Of a stretch of 64,000 nt of DNA, positions 1-11,340 are shown one piece after another; positions within the stretch are counted from its first letter, which is position 1, and every line of letters begins with the position of its first letter. Below the pieces are notes generated by a model that saw nothing but the letters and a program-made list of their open reading frames with translations, ran no database searches and had not been told where the DNA came from. Position numbers and translations under genes: made by a program. Origin of the DNA: Scolanthus callimorphus (lineage: Eukaryota; Cnidaria; Anthozoa; Actiniaria; Edwardsiidae); assembly GCA_033964015.1 (NCBI GenBank), contig JAWWUD010000059.1:558001-622000 (forward strand). The letters run 5' to 3'.

Positions 1-1
1 G

Positions 2-2797
2 AGTGAAGACATCTATACAAGCGGTCTGTTAAAAAGGTACTGCAAACGTCCAGTAAAACTTGAACATTTGACACTTGCAGACTGGGCTGCATGGTATGAC
101 AATAGTGGAAGATCATATGTAAAACATACTAATGAATCAGATGCTGATGGCCTCCCTTTAGAATCTTCCATGGATAATTATTTAAATGATGATGATGAGG
201 TCAGTAAGAACTCCTGCAACAGAACAAAAAAAAGAAACAAAGCTAGAATAATTAGAAGTGTATGGTTCAACAAGGAAGCTGAACCAGAAAAGCACTATCG
301 AGAGCTGTTAATGTTGTTTACTCCATGGAGAAATGAAGAATCTGACCTCCTTGGTAATTTTTCTTCTTACCAAGAACGTGCTAGAGCACTCTCTAAAGTT
401 ATTGATAAACACATGGAACAATATGTCATGTGTAATGAGGACTTCAATGAAATACAAAAAGACATCAATACTGCTGATGAAATCTATGACTCCGTAGCAC
501 CTTATACACAAAATATTGAGCAACAAGACCATAATGAAGGAATTCTGGATTTACATCCTGACTTTAATGAGACCTACAATTTATCAGATGACATAGGAAT
601 CCCATCGGCTGATTCTAACACTGAGCCATTAATACTTAATGAATTACCAGATGATGAGTATAGACATATGGTACAAACATTAAATAAAGAGCAAAAGGAA
701 TTTTTTTATCACACATTAAATTTAATTAAAACATCGGATAAAGCATTCTACAGCTTTCTCTCTGGAGGGGCTGGTGTAGGCAAATCGCATCTCACAAAGG
801 CCTTGTATCAAGCAGCATTGAAGTACTATAACTCTAGAGCTGGTATAAACTTTAGTGAAATAAAAGTACTAATGCTAGCGCCAACTGGTAAAGCTGCATA
901 TAATATCAAGGGTAATACCATACATAGTGCACTAGCAGTACCAGCATGCCAGTCATTGAAGCCTTACAAACGTCTTGACTCAAGCAGACTCAATTCTCTA
1001 AGATGTAAGCTTGGTGGTGTTAAATTAATATTTATTGATGAAATATCAATGGTTGGAAACAGTATGTTTAATGTACAAATTTATAACAGACTAAAGGACA
1101 TCAAAGGTAGCCCCTTGCCTTTTGGGGGTGTTAGCATTGTAGCTATTGGGGATTGATTCCAGCTGCAGCCAGTCATGGATAACTATATATTCAAAGAAAT
1201 GAATAATGAATATAGCATTCTTGCTCCAAATCTACATGAAAATCTGCATGAAATCATGAGACAAAGAGAAAGCAAAGAATTTGCAGAAATGCTTAACAGG
1301 TTAAGAGAAGGAAAGCATACTAAAGAAGACATTATAAAGTTAAAACAACGATTATTACAACCTAGCAGTACTAATTACCCATTAGATGCTCCACACTTGT
1401 TCATACAAAATGCCAAAGTAAATGATTTCAATGATAGAGTACATAATGCTATTACTGGCACTAAGTATAGTATTAACGCACATGATAGTGTTATAGGAAC
1501 AGAATCACAAGAGCTCAGAGATAAAATATTGAGGCAAATACCTAGTGACCCTAGGAAAACAAAACAATTACATGGTTTACTAAACCTTGCAGTTGGCGAA
1601 AGAACTGAAATATCCTTAAACACCAGGACAGATGATGGCATGACAAATGGTGCTGGGAATGTCATTAAACTTATGCAAATAAATCAAACTGAAACACCAT
1701 CTGGCCTAATCTGGGTACAGTTTGACCATGCTGATGTTGGTGCAAAAACTAGACATGAAAACAGACAATTATATGCCTCTGGTATTCACCCATCATTGAC
1801 TCCAATAAAACCAATCACTACACAATTTGTTGTTGGCAGAAATAAAACCGTTCAAGTTGTAAGGAAACAATTTCCACTGAGACCATCTGCTGCTAAAACA
1901 ATTCATAGATCTCAAGGTGATACAGAGACAAGAATTGTTGTTAATTTTGATACCAAAAGAACTATTCCTCATGTACATTATGTTGGGCTAAGTAGAGTTA
2001 AATCTATAGAAGGTCTTTATATCACTGAACTGTGTGAAAACAAAATAGCTGTCGATCAACACGTTCAGGAAGAAATGGAACGTCTCAGAAATGAGGGAAA
2101 ACTTGACCTTTGCATTTCGCCAATATACAATGCTGACAAAAGAGCAATAAAATTATGTTTTTTGAATACTCGTTCAATGAATAAGCACATTAACGACATA
2201 CGTGCTGACTTAAATTACTTAAGTACAGATGTAAGTGTATTTGCCGAGACACGATTCAAACAAACTGATAGTGATTCTATGTTTCAAATTGGTCAATACA
2301 CACTATTTCGAAATGATGCTATATCAAATCATAATGAGAGGCCATATGGTGGGACTGCAGTCTACAGTCGAATTGACTACTTTCCTGGTTATCCATACTG
2401 CTACAATCGAAATGGTGTTGAAGTCACTGTAATAAGACTGATGATAATTCCACACATAGCAATTATAGCGATTTATCGTTCTCCCAAAGTTCCCATCAGA
2501 GAATTATGTGCAGTTTTACGAGAAGTCTTGATGCTGCCTTTAGAGCAAACCAAAATATTTATTGGAGATTTCAATGTGAATTGGCTAAATGAAACAGAAA
2601 GACAACCCTTATATAATTTGTTTGTGAATGATAATTATTATAGACAGTTAATATCATGCTACACTACAGACAGTAAAACGTGTATTGATCACATTTATAC
2701 CAATCTACCAGAAACACAAAATATAGAGGTTAATAGTCTAGAAACATATTTCAGTGATCATAAAGCAATCTATGCATTGCTTTATTGTTTTTCTTGA
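2..2797 (+). pseudogene. Helitron helicase plus C-terminal endonuclease, 5' truncated by window edge, one internal stop
   Basis: The frame is open from base 2, so the gene starts outside the window and the Rep nuclease part is missing. What remains is the PIF1-type superfamily 1 helicase that unwinds DNA during rolling-circle transposition. Visible motifs are the entry segment DIYTSGLLKRY, Walker A GGAGVGKSHL near 763-795, Walker B FIDEIS near 1031-1047, motif III (GD then FQLQPV) near 1147-1174, and motifs V/VI with TIHRSQGDTET and YVGLSRVKS. From about 2148 an exonuclease-endonuclease-phosphatase domain follows, with LNTRSMN, FAETRFK, IGDFNVNW and a terminal FSDHKAIYA. A helicase fused to this nuclease is the Helentron/Helitron2 arrangement. 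A TGA at 1154-1156 splits the otherwise continuous frame inside motif III, so this copy cannot make full-length protein without readthrough. The RPA gene follows on the same strand. Confidence 0.9.
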
Positions 2798-2927
2798 GTC
2801 TACATTTATCATTATGTTTATGACTCATGTTTTAGATGTTTTAAAAAATTAAAATGACTGTCACATGAAGTTTAATAACAAATTGTAATAGGTTCCATGT
2901 CTCATTATCACATTGTAGTAACAAGAT

Positions 2928-3126
2928 ATGGCAACATCTCAGAAGACAACATCTCCATCCAACACTTCTACACCTGGCATTCCGACTTCACCCAGCATTC
3001 CGACTTCACCCAGCATTCCGACTTCACCCAGCATTCCAACTTCACCCAGCATTCCAACTTCACCCAGCATTCTAACTTCTACACCCAAAGCTTCATCCAC
3101 TACCTCCAATGCTGCAAGTAATGAAG
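2928..3126 (+). CDS. RPA-like gene of the Helitron, exon 1
   Basis: This exon begins with ATG at 2928 and ends at a GTAAGC donor. It encodes a low-complexity leader of about 66 residues, rich in Ser, Thr and Pro. Most of it is a six-residue repeat (I-P-T-S-P-S) made by an 18-bp tandem repeat between about 2979 and 3073. It ends in phase 1 (single G), and exon 2 supplies CT to complete an Ala codon, so the join keeps the frame. The leader is probably disordered. The splice model rests on sequence signals and phase only. Confidence 0.65.
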
Positions 3127-3269
3127 GTAAGCCTGCTTTAATTAGTATTCAGTGTTGTATCAGGGGTTACAGGTGGTATCACCAAACTACTTGGAGAGCA
3201 GGGATTGTAAGCCAACCCTATGAATAATTTATTAATATTATGAGTACATCTGACTACGCTGTTTTTTAA

Positions 3270-3955
3270 ACACAAGGTTCCGCTATAAAAGGAATAGCTC
3301 CTCCCACTTTCACATGCAAATTTACAATTATAATCAGAACACTGACATGCAAGAAGTCACAAATTTATCAGTCTCTTAAATAAAATCATTTTTGCACAGA
3401 TAACAAGGCATTGCTGTTTAGAAAACTTAGTTATTTGCTGTTTACTCACGTTAAAGGTAGAAATTTTTAAATTTCATGCTATCAATATTCTAACATATCT
3501 GCATAAATTATTCTCGCACTGTGATGAAAATGCTCATATTTTAGAGAGCACACAGCTTGGTATAAAATTATTTTACGATGATTAGAAACACAGGGCTTAA
3601 AATTGCACCTGATACAGGTGTAAATATGCCTAAAAAATTTCACTTTATGCCTAAAAATTTTCACTTAGGCATAAAATTGCGCCTGAAAGGTAGCCAAAAA
3701 AAAAAATCAATTAAATAAGGGATCCTGTGCTAAATTTTTGAGGATTAGGCCTAAAATTTCAGCTCAAATTTTTCTCAATTTCGAGCCCTGAAAGATTTTA
3801 GGTAAGATATTTATTTTTGATTTGATTATCAAATTTTGAATTTAGCACTCAAAGCAATGTTCTGACATGTTGAGTCTTTGGCAGCTAATTGTTAACTGAT
3901 TGTTCTCAAGGACGGGGCTGGGAGGAGATATTCCTTTTATAGCAGAACCTTGTGT
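3270..3955. mobile_element. TTAA-flanked MITE inside the RPA intron
   Basis: The ends are inverted copies: ACACAAGGTTCCGCTATAAA at 3270 is matched in reverse complement by the stretch ending CCTTGTGT at 3955, with similarity continuing through a CTCCTCCCA segment. Both sides are flanked by TTAA (3266-3269 and 3956-3959), the duplication expected of piggyBac-type insertion. The terminal bases do not look like a canonical piggyBac CCY end, so the superfamily is uncertain. The interior (about 690 bp) is AT-rich, with a repeated 'atgcctaaaaattt' motif near 3600-3680 and no ORF. The element lies wholly within the intron 3127-4084. Confidence 0.65.
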
Positions 3956-4084
3956 TTAAGCACTTGCAATCCCACTGGTATTGCAAAGGAATTGCTTTTT
4001 AAAATTTTAAATAAAACAGGTTTTCGTTCTATTTACTCTTTCATTTTATGTGTTCTAATGCTACACTTGTATATTTATTTTTAG

Positions 4085-5106
4085 CTACTATCACTGGATA
4101 TGTACATCAGTTATCAGGAGTAAAAGAAGCCCACAATGAATTCAAGACATCTTACTTCAATTTCAAACTACAGACTTCAGCAGATGATTGCTATCCTGTG
4201 GTATGTTATTCGCCTGATAAGAGAAGGGACCTGCTCAACTACCATCAACACCACAAGTCAGTACAACTGCGTGATGGACAATTGAGTCCCAATAAAAGAA
4301 ATGCTACGAAACTGGAATTTACCTTAAAAAAGAAGTCAAAGCTTATGTCTGCACCTGTAGACTTTGCCTATGACCCTGTTTTTGAAAATAACCTCGTCAG
4401 CCTGAGTCAAATACCTTCATTATCACCAATGGACACAGTTGACGTTAAAGTTAAAGTGCTTACTAAAACAGAGCAAAGGCAGAAGATTATTGTACGAGGG
4501 AACACATGCTTTAAAACTGATTGCACAGTAACAGATGGGACAGCTTCACTTAGGCTAGAACTTTGGGAGTCTGCTATTGATAAGATAGAAAGAGGCAAGT
4601 CATATCATCTGAAGAACATCAAGGTTAAAGTATTCAATGACAAACAGTACATTAACACCAATGAATACACAATTATCCAACTAATTGACGACGTCATTCA
4701 TGTAGATGACACAGATGTATGCATCGCCGACTTCCAAGACTCTGTCATTGAGGGCAAAATAATAGGAATAGACCTGATTCGCAACCCATCTTGTCCATTA
4801 TGCAACGCCACCAATAACGAACCAACTGGAGATCAAGAAATAATTTGTTGCAAAGGATGCAAAACAACAATACTGGCTGAAACTCTGAAACCAAAACTTG
4901 TCTGCAAATTGTCTATTAAGATTGACCAAAAAATCATGTCATACTCTGCATTCAATGATGCTTTGCAAAGTTTTTTTACACTAAATGGTGCCCAGGCAGA
5001 ACTGGAACAGATGTCAGATAATGACATCAAACTTGCCTTGCTAAAAGCTGAAAAGCAGAAACTTCTTGTCGATAAATATGCGAAGATAGTCACGCAGTTC
5101 CTTTAA
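4085..5106 (+). CDS. RPA-like single-strand DNA-binding protein of the Helitron, exon 2
   Basis: Exon 2 starts after a pyrimidine-rich TTTATTTTTAG acceptor and ends with TAA at 5104-5106. Joined to exon 1 it gives 406 residues. It carries OB-fold-type sequence like the large subunit of replication protein A, including a stretch with LELWESAIDKIERGKSY and IKVKVFND. A four-cysteine zinc-finger-like segment (CPLC about 20 residues before CKGC) lies near 4792-4862. Helitrons of several animals carry RPA-like genes, presumably to coat single-stranded transposition intermediates. The frame is intact, unlike the neighbouring helicase gene. The C-terminus ends in a Lys/Leu-rich helical tail. Family assignment rests on the OB/zinc pattern and genomic context, not a search. 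Confidence 0.75.
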
Positions 5107-5194
5107 CGAAGAAGGCTTGTAGGAACGCTCATGCCTAAGTTACGGTTTCAAAAGTAATACGTCAAAGGTTGTTACAATACAGTTATAGTTCAAG

Positions 5195-8100
5195 GGTCAG
5201 CGCCGGGTCAGCGGCGTCGTAATGGCTGCCACGAATATTTTGTGCTCTGTTTAATTTGTTGCTGTGTCGTTCTGTTGCCTGTCGAAACGTTACTATGTGG
5301 CTGTATATTGTGAGGTACTGGCCGCTATTGGCTTGGGCTTATTCATTTCCGAACGTTCAGGTATTCTGGCCATTTCCTGGACCTTTCTCCACGTCCATCG
5401 AGACGAGTCACCGTGTCCGCCATTTTGGGTCATCCAACCAGGCCGCTCGTATTGCATACAGCCGTTCGACTCTGCTGTCCATCGGAAAGACACAGCCAAA
5501 ACAACACCTCAAAGCGGATGTGTGGAAATTGCTAGAAGAAAATGGTATCCGAAAGCCATTTCGTGGTAAACGACATCGTCGAACGAGAATTACTGAGTGT
5601 AACCCTGTGGTGAAATCAACAGGCAACCCTCCAATAGCGGCATCAATCCCTCCCGTTCTTTATGCGAACATTCGATCAGTCACCGGCAAGATTATCGAGT
5701 TGCAAGCTATCGTTTCTATCAACAACCCGTCTCTTGTTTGTCTAACCGAAACCTGGTTGAACTCCAACATACCGGACTCGGCTTGTGATCTTACTGGTTT
5801 TATTTGTTTCCGTAATGACCGGAAGTATGCCCAGGGCGGCGGAGTCTGCGTGTACGTCAGGGCTACGCACCCGTCTAACCTTATGCAGGATTTTCTGGAG
5901 AATGAAATCGAGTCAATCTGGCTAAAAGTACGTCCACATCGCCTACCGAGAGGCACTTCGTCTCTATTGGTTGCTGCTGTATATCATCCCCCGAGCAGCT
6001 CTGCCGAGCAGAATGGTCTGTTGATTTCTCATATACAGAAGAATACTGAGACTTTCCTTGCCAACTACCCCGAGGGAATGGTAGTGGTAACCGGTGATTT
6101 CAACCCAACATCTACACGAATTAAATCAACTGATATTACCATGGCAACGGGTCTGCGGCAGATAGTGACGGTGCCTACTCGAAATGATTCCATCCTGGAT
6201 TGGTGTTTTACTAATAAGCCTAATCTCTTATCCAAACCTGTACAACTACCTAAGATTGGAACTGGTGATCATAATGCACTTTTAATCAATCCAGCAAGTG
6301 GTAATAAATCCCATAGAATGAAAGCAAAATCCAAAGTATTGCGTGACACTAGACCCAGTCGGATAAGAGATTTTGGTGCGTGGATAACAACAACAGATTG
6401 GTCAATAATCCAGAATGTCCCTGATGTACAAGGAAAGTTTGACTTGCTACACAGTTTTCTGATGAGTGCTGTTGACACATTTTTTCCGACAAGCAAGGTT
6501 AAGATCTCAACAACTGATAAGCCATGGATCACCCCAAGTTTAAAACTACTCATTGTGCAGCGGCAGAAGGCCCTTGTTAAATGGGGAAAATCCTCTGATA
6601 CCTTCAAGCGCCTTCGAAATAGAGTGCAGAAAGAGTGTTCTGAATGCAAGAAACAGTTCTATGACAATAAAGTATCTGGACTGCAGAACTCAAATACCAC
6701 TCGCTGGTGGAAAGACATTAAAGAACTTGGAGGACTCTCATGCCCTAATGAATGGACGTCTCAGCTGATTGGCAGTGACATTCCTGATGATGCCGCACTC
6801 GCCCAAAGGTTCAATGAGTTCCTTGGCAGCCTGACGGCTCACTTCCGCCCTTTGGAGCCTCTCCCACCGGTTTACGGACCCGTGTCTGCGCACCTGTATG
6901 TCACGGAGCGCACAGTGTATAAGTCCCTACGTGCCTTAAAGATAAAGAAATCTCCCGGTCCTGAGCTGATACCGAACATTGTGTGGAAAGAGTTCGCGTT
7001 TGAACTCTCCCCTGCTATAGCTGATATTTACAACTCCTCGTTGGAACAGGGTTATTTTCCATCAGAATTAAAACAAGCTATTGTGGCCCCCGTCCCGAAA
7101 TGCCGCCCTCCAAGGATTGTAGATAGTGATCTGAGGCCAGTCTCTTTGACTTCGCCTTTGGCTAAAGTACTTGAGGGTTTTTCTGCTGAATCTCTTCTCA
7201 GAGGAGTATGGGACAAGCTCGACATCAAGCAATTTGCTCTTCCAGGAAGATCCACGACGCAAGCTCTGGTATACTTGTTGCACACTATTTTGGAGACTAT
7301 TGATTCTGGTGAGATGTATGCCAGAATATTTTTCTCAGACTTCACCAAGGGTTTCGATCTTGTGGATCATAACGTCTTGCTGCGTGAGCTTGAGGACCTA
7401 GATGTGGAACCACATTTGGTCAGATGGATTGCTGCCTTTCTTACCGGCAGAAACCAGAGAGTGAGGGTAGGCGCAGTCCTTTCCCAGCCTATAACTCTGA
7501 ATGGGGGAACTCCCCAGGGGACAAAATTGGCTCCTCTACTATTTTGCATCCTTGTGAACAAAATGGCGTCGAACTGTGTTAATAGAATCAAATATGTAGA
7601 TGACGCAACTGTCATGGAGTTTGTCCCCAGGCTTTCTCCTTCGTACCTGAATTTTACTGTTTCGGATATCTACACCTTTGCCTCCTCTAGGGGCATGGTG
7701 CTTAACAGTAAAAAATGCAAAGAAATGTGTATTAGTTTTCTACAGTACTCCCCTTTTCCACCAGCCCCTCTTCTGGTTGGTAATTCCCTGATTGAAAAGG
7801 TCTCTTGCTACAAAGTGCTAGGCGTTTATTTGTCGGATAATCTTACATGTAACGAGCATGTCATACATATTGTTAAGAAAGGCAGCAAACGCTTGTATGC
7901 ACTACGTGCACTTAAGAAGTGTGGGTTATCGAATAACCAGTTAATTCTTGTTTTCTGCAGCGTCATTAGGTCTGTCTTAGAATATGCGTGCCCCGCCTGG
8001 GCTGGCCTCACTCAGTATCTGAGTGACCATATAGAATCGGTGCAAAAAAGGGCGCTGAAGATCATTTCTCCTCATTTGCGGTATGAGGATGCGCTCGCAC

Positions 8101-8459
8101 AAGCAGACCTAAAGACGCTACAGCAGAGGAGAGAGGATGCATGTATTAAATTTCTTAGGCGATCCCGCTCCTCCTCCCCTCTGCTGGGCAGCTTAGTTCA
8201 ACAAGTGTCACACGAAAGGCCATATACTCTGAGATCAGGTTCGTCCGCCACTGTACCTGTGACGGCTAAAACAAACAGATTTGGAAATCTATGTACGATC
8301 AAATATCAGAGCCAACTGTAAATAGCATTTCAGTACCATAATATTTATACTTATGTAATATCGATATTGTAATTAGTGTTCTGACCGGCCTCGTAATTCA
8401 GCAATTGCTGCGATATGGCTTTATTAAACAATTATTATTATTATTATTATATAGTTCAG
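5195..8459 (+). mobile_element. Full-length L2/CR1-like non-LTR retrotransposon with 13-bp target duplication
   Basis: The element is bounded by the direct repeat GTTATAGTTCAAG at 5182-5194 and 8460-8472. It has a short GC-rich 5' UTR of about 60 bp, one long ORF, a 3' UTR of about 135 bp and a 3' tail of ATT repeats ending at 8459. The AT-repeat tail instead of poly(A), and the single EN-RT ORF, fit the L2/CR1 group. It sits about 90 bp past the RPA stop codon, so it probably landed in the 3' part of the Helitron. The perfect duplication and uninterrupted ORF point to a young insertion. Confidence 0.88.
5256..8321 (+). CDS. LINE endonuclease-reverse transcriptase, 1021 aa, uninterrupted
   Basis: One frame encodes an AP-type endonuclease followed by reverse transcriptase, the two activities needed for target-primed reverse transcription. 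Endonuclease motifs, in order, are YANIRSVTGKI (about residue 131), CLTETWLN (about 163), VTGDFNP (about 278) and GTGDHNALL (about 334). RT motifs are FFSDFTKGFDLVDH (about 692, catalytic Asp of motif A), GGTPQGTKLAPLLF (about 750) and YVDDATVMEF (about 779, catalytic YxDD). The C-terminal part has VLEYACPAW and VQKRALKII, typical of CR1/L2 proteins. All catalytic residues I can check are present. The first ATG of the ORF is taken as start; an internal Met could also serve. About 80-90 N-terminal residues before the endonuclease have no recognised domain. No separate ORF1 is seen. Confidence 0.9.
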   Translation: MLLCRSVACRNVTMWLYIVRYWPLLAWAYSFPNVQVFWPFPGPFSTSIETSHRVRHFGSSNQAARIAYSRSTLLSIGKTQPKQHLKADVWKLLEENGIRKPFRGKRHRRTRITECNPVVKSTGNPPIAASIPPVLYANIRSVTGKIIELQAIVSINNPSLVCLTETWLNSNIPDSACDLTGFICFRNDRKYAQGGGVCVYVRATHPSNLMQDFLENEIESIWLKVRPHRLPRGTSSLLVAAVYHPPSSSAEQNGLLISHIQKNTETFLANYPEGMVVVTGDFNPTSTRIKSTDITMATGLRQIVTVPTRNDSILDWCFTNKPNLLSKPVQLPKIGTGDHNALLINPASGNKSHRMKAKSKVLRDTRPSRIRDFGAWITTTDWSIIQNVPDVQGKFDLLHSFLMSAVDTFFPTSKVKISTTDKPWITPSLKLLIVQRQKALVKWGKSSDTFKRLRNRVQKECSECKKQFYDNKVSGLQNSNTTRWWKDIKELGGLSCPNEWTSQLIGSDIPDDAALAQRFNEFLGSLTAHFRPLEPLPPVYGPVSAHLYVTERTVYKSLRALKIKKSPGPELIPNIVWKEFAFELSPAIADIYNSSLEQGYFPSELKQAIVAPVPKCRPPRIVDSDLRPVSLTSPLAKVLEGFSAESLLRGVWDKLDIKQFALPGRSTTQALVYLLHTILETIDSGEMYARIFFSDFTKGFDLVDHNVLLRELEDLDVEPHLVRWIAAFLTGRNQRVRVGAVLSQPITLNGGTPQGTKLAPLLFCILVNKMASNCVNRIKYVDDATVMEFVPRLSPSYLNFTVSDIYTFASSRGMVLNSKKCKEMCISFLQYSPFPPAPLLVGNSLIEKVSCYKVLGVYLSDNLTCNEHVIHIVKKGSKRLYALRALKKCGLSNNQLILVFCSVIRSVLEYACPAWAGLTQYLSDHIESVQKRALKIISPHLRYEDALAQADLKTLQQRREDACIKFLRRSRSSSPLLGSLVQQVSHERPYTLRSGSSATVPVTAKTNRFGNLCTIKYQSQL

Positions 8460-8472
8460 GTTATAGTTCAAG

Positions 8473-9280
8473 TTATTGTCAAAAAATATGTTAGTATTAA
8501 ATAATATGTTCCTTAAATGTCTCCCATTCATAGTCCTTCAACATTTTAAGTTGTCTCCACGAAAGGTATTATTTAGCAATAGTTTAGCACATTTCGATCT
8601 TTATTAGCGTTAATACTTTCAGTAATTTTTTTTCCACTTCAGACATCTAGACTAAAAAAAAAAGCTATCAGTTTTGCACGAAATTTCAAAATTGGTGTTG
8701 AATTTAATTGCCTCAGATATTTGGAAAATCGTAACCAATTTGGCGAAACCAAAATTGAGATTTTGTAGAAAGCAACAAATTGCAGCAAAATCTGCTGTAG
8801 GGTCTGCTGTAGCTGAGATATAAATAAAAAGTATTACCGCTAATAAAGATCAAAATAAGCTAGTCTATTGCCTGCGGCTCTTGATTTTACAACGTTCTCG
8901 TGTCTCTCCCAACATCACGCGTCCTCTATGTGAAAATGTTTACAGAAAATGTGCTTGGACTTTCGTGGAGTCACCTTAAAAATGCCGGCTTGCAATATTG
9001 TTCGTTTTATAGATACTCCCGTGCGATCGGTTGTGTAAACAAAATTATAGACTTGTGGAGTAATTTATAATAATTACTAATAAGTAATTAATTTGTAACC
9101 GTGTGTGCTGTGTTGTATTATGTTGTGGGTTTCCTGTGCTGTACTATGTTGTTGTTGTTCCAATAATGCATTTCTGCTATGTGCAGAGCCACATGCACAC
9201 ATAGTGGGCCTATTTTTTCCCTATACGGACCGACCTAAAGCCGGTAAATAACTTTGATTAAATTTGATTTTTTCGATGAA
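8473..9280. other. Non-coding stretch, possible 3' remainder of the Helitron
   Basis: No ORF of note and no terminal repeat was found. The stretch continues the sequence interrupted by the LINE, so part of it should be Helitron 3' DNA, but I could not place a terminal hairpin and end tetranucleotide with confidence. Confidence 0.4.
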
Positions 9281-9960
9281 AACAAGCGCGCGAAAATGGT
9301 TACTGTGACGTAGGTCAGAGATAGGAAAATATTGCCCCCGCGCGCGTGCTTTAAGAACCAATCAGAATGCAGGATTCGTTACCGTGCCCTAGAGGAAAAA
9401 AATAAAAGCTTTTATTTGTCAAGATATTCATAAAAGATTCAAGAAAATACCCACCATGGAATGAGCAGAGAAATTCAGAAAAGTTGGTTCCCAATTTTGG
9501 TATTTGTATTTATCCTGCTTTGTATGTATTGGAAATTCCAATGGTAAGGGAAGGAATGGTAAGGGGAGGGCCATCCCAATTCGTGAGCTTTTCAGGGGAA
9601 GAACCATTTCCATTACATTAATTGTCCTTTTAAGAGCTATGTACCACTTTATGAGTTACGGAATTGTTCTCGGAGGGCTTGGAACATAACATTACACAAA
9701 GGAGAGTGAAGAGTTGCAGAGTTTCCTAGTCGATCACATGCACATTACATGGATGTTTCCCTAAAAGACGCATGAGAGGGCATTTTTTTTTAATTGTGTG
9801 GTCCCCGAAAATATCCATACTCCTCCCTCTCGAAGGGGTGGTAAAAATACGTACAGTATTTGTATGGAAAAGATCAGGTAAATTGATCCCCATCCCTCCA
9901 GAATTTCCAATCCCTTCCATGGGGGAGGGGAATGTATATATTGTGGAACCACACTTTGCT
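9281..9960. repeat. Dispersed MITE-like repeats, including a GGAAATTCC/G-run type repeat
   Basis: Around 9340-9385 lies a segment with CCAATCAGAATGCAGGAT, also present in the MITE copy near 54,848. From about 9785 to 9960 there is one member of a repeat family that recurs near 29,145-29,275, 43,985-44,225 and 53,163-53,390. Its marks are CCATAC followed by a C-run, a GGAAATTCC-like core, a G-run before TCAATTTACCTGA, and TTTCCATA. No coding content. Confidence 0.5.
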
Positions 9961-10748
9961 GAAATTCCCAAAGAAAAAAAACTACCTACCCTATGTTCAA
10001 AAACACCATGTATGATGTATGGTTAATTTGGTTAACACAATTATGTAACAAAAGATTTTAACAAGCTGGAGATTTATATGGTGAAAATGAGGAGTCTTGA
10101 TCAGTTCATCGAAATCTAAAGCAAGCAATCTATTGTTTTAATGTTCACAAACCAGATGATCTAACAATCATGGATACATTTTCTTTTCAAAAACACAAGA
10201 CAGAGCCATTACATATTGTATTCTAATTCATGGATGGCAGGGGGGGAGGAGGGGGGGGGGGTTAGCCCTTGCCCTTCCGCTGTTTTCTGTAAAGTTATTC
10301 CCTCTTATCTCTCATTGCCATACATAGTCTCTTATGAACTTCAAAGTCTGTTTTCAGTCCATGTAATACTATTTATATAATTTTGGCCTGTCCAAGAGCC
10401 ATTTCTGGCTGCTGCTTTGTCGCTGAAATTGAAAGAGAAAAGCAATAAGTCTGATGAAGCTTAAAGACAAATCTTCTATTTTCCAGTCTTAAATAATACC
10501 ATGCATGGCTAATTGGATATTATACATGTACATTTTAGTGATGAATTCATGAAATCAAGAATGAATGAAATGATTTCTAATTGTTTTGTCTATGATTGAC
10601 TAATTCCATCTTGTTCAGTTTCAAGAGTGGTTTTCCTAAACCCGTGAAGACATATAATATTCAAAGTGTAGTAATGACCAGAACCTAAATTCTAGATGCA
10701 ATCACAAAAATCTTGGCAGTAATGTACGCTCAGTATATATTGAGTTAT
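9961..10748. other. Non-coding, nothing recognised
   Basis: AT-rich DNA with a G-rich tract near 10,240-10,260. No ORF, splice-supported exon or terminal repeat could be supported. Confidence 0.4.
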
Positions 10749-11340
10749 ATAATAATAAATAATAATTTATTGATTTATAGTGCACTTTTTAACATAATAA
10801 TGACCAAAAGCGCATTACATGGTATCTAACTATTAATATAATCTAACTTACATATTATGTACAATTTAAAATATATATACAATAAAATATAGGGATAATG
10901 GTAGATACAAAGATAATGAATAATATAAAATACATAAATTATTAAAAAGTTATATTTATTATATTGACAATTCTGATAGCTCAAAATTGTTTTCTTTAAA
11001 ATGTTCTAGGGCTTAATTTTTAAGCAGGAGCTGAAAAACTCTACTTAAAATTATACTTATGAGTTTGATAGGAATACAAGAAAATATTTGAGAGGTAATC
11101 TGGGATTCCTCCATTTTGGGTTTTGTACATCATCAATGCTAGCTGTTTGTCCCTCCTGGTCTCAAGATTGTCCCACTCTAGCTCATCCAGTAAATCCCTT
11201 GACCGTTTATCATAATTTGAGAAGGTCAAAACCCTGGCTGCCCTGTTTTGGAGTATCTGGAGGGTGTTTGCCATCCCTTTGCCACATGTCCCCCATACAG
11301 CACTACAGTACAATGAAAATATGGCTGTATGAGGGAGTTA
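10749..11340 (-). pseudogene. L2/CR1-like LINE 3' end, RT C-terminal fragment
   Basis: On the minus strand 11,041-11,313 encodes the conserved tail of a CR1/L2 reverse transcriptase. It includes SAVWGTCGK, LQILQNRAARVLT and DLLDELEWDNLETRRDKQLA. It ends at a stop and is followed by an AT-rich 3' UTR that runs into an AAT-repeat tail near 10,749-10,770. Everything upstream of the C-terminal portion is missing or unrecognisable, so this is a 5'-truncated dead copy. Confidence 0.8.

Noticed and set aside
308..532. Minus-strand ORF across the Helitron helicase
   Set aside because: It is antisense to a clearly coding frame and has no recognisable content.
3266..3959. A confident piggyBac assignment for the RPA-intron MITE
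   Set aside because: The TTAA flanks fit, but the terminal bases ACACAAGG lack the usual CCY start, so only the TTAA duplication is claimed.
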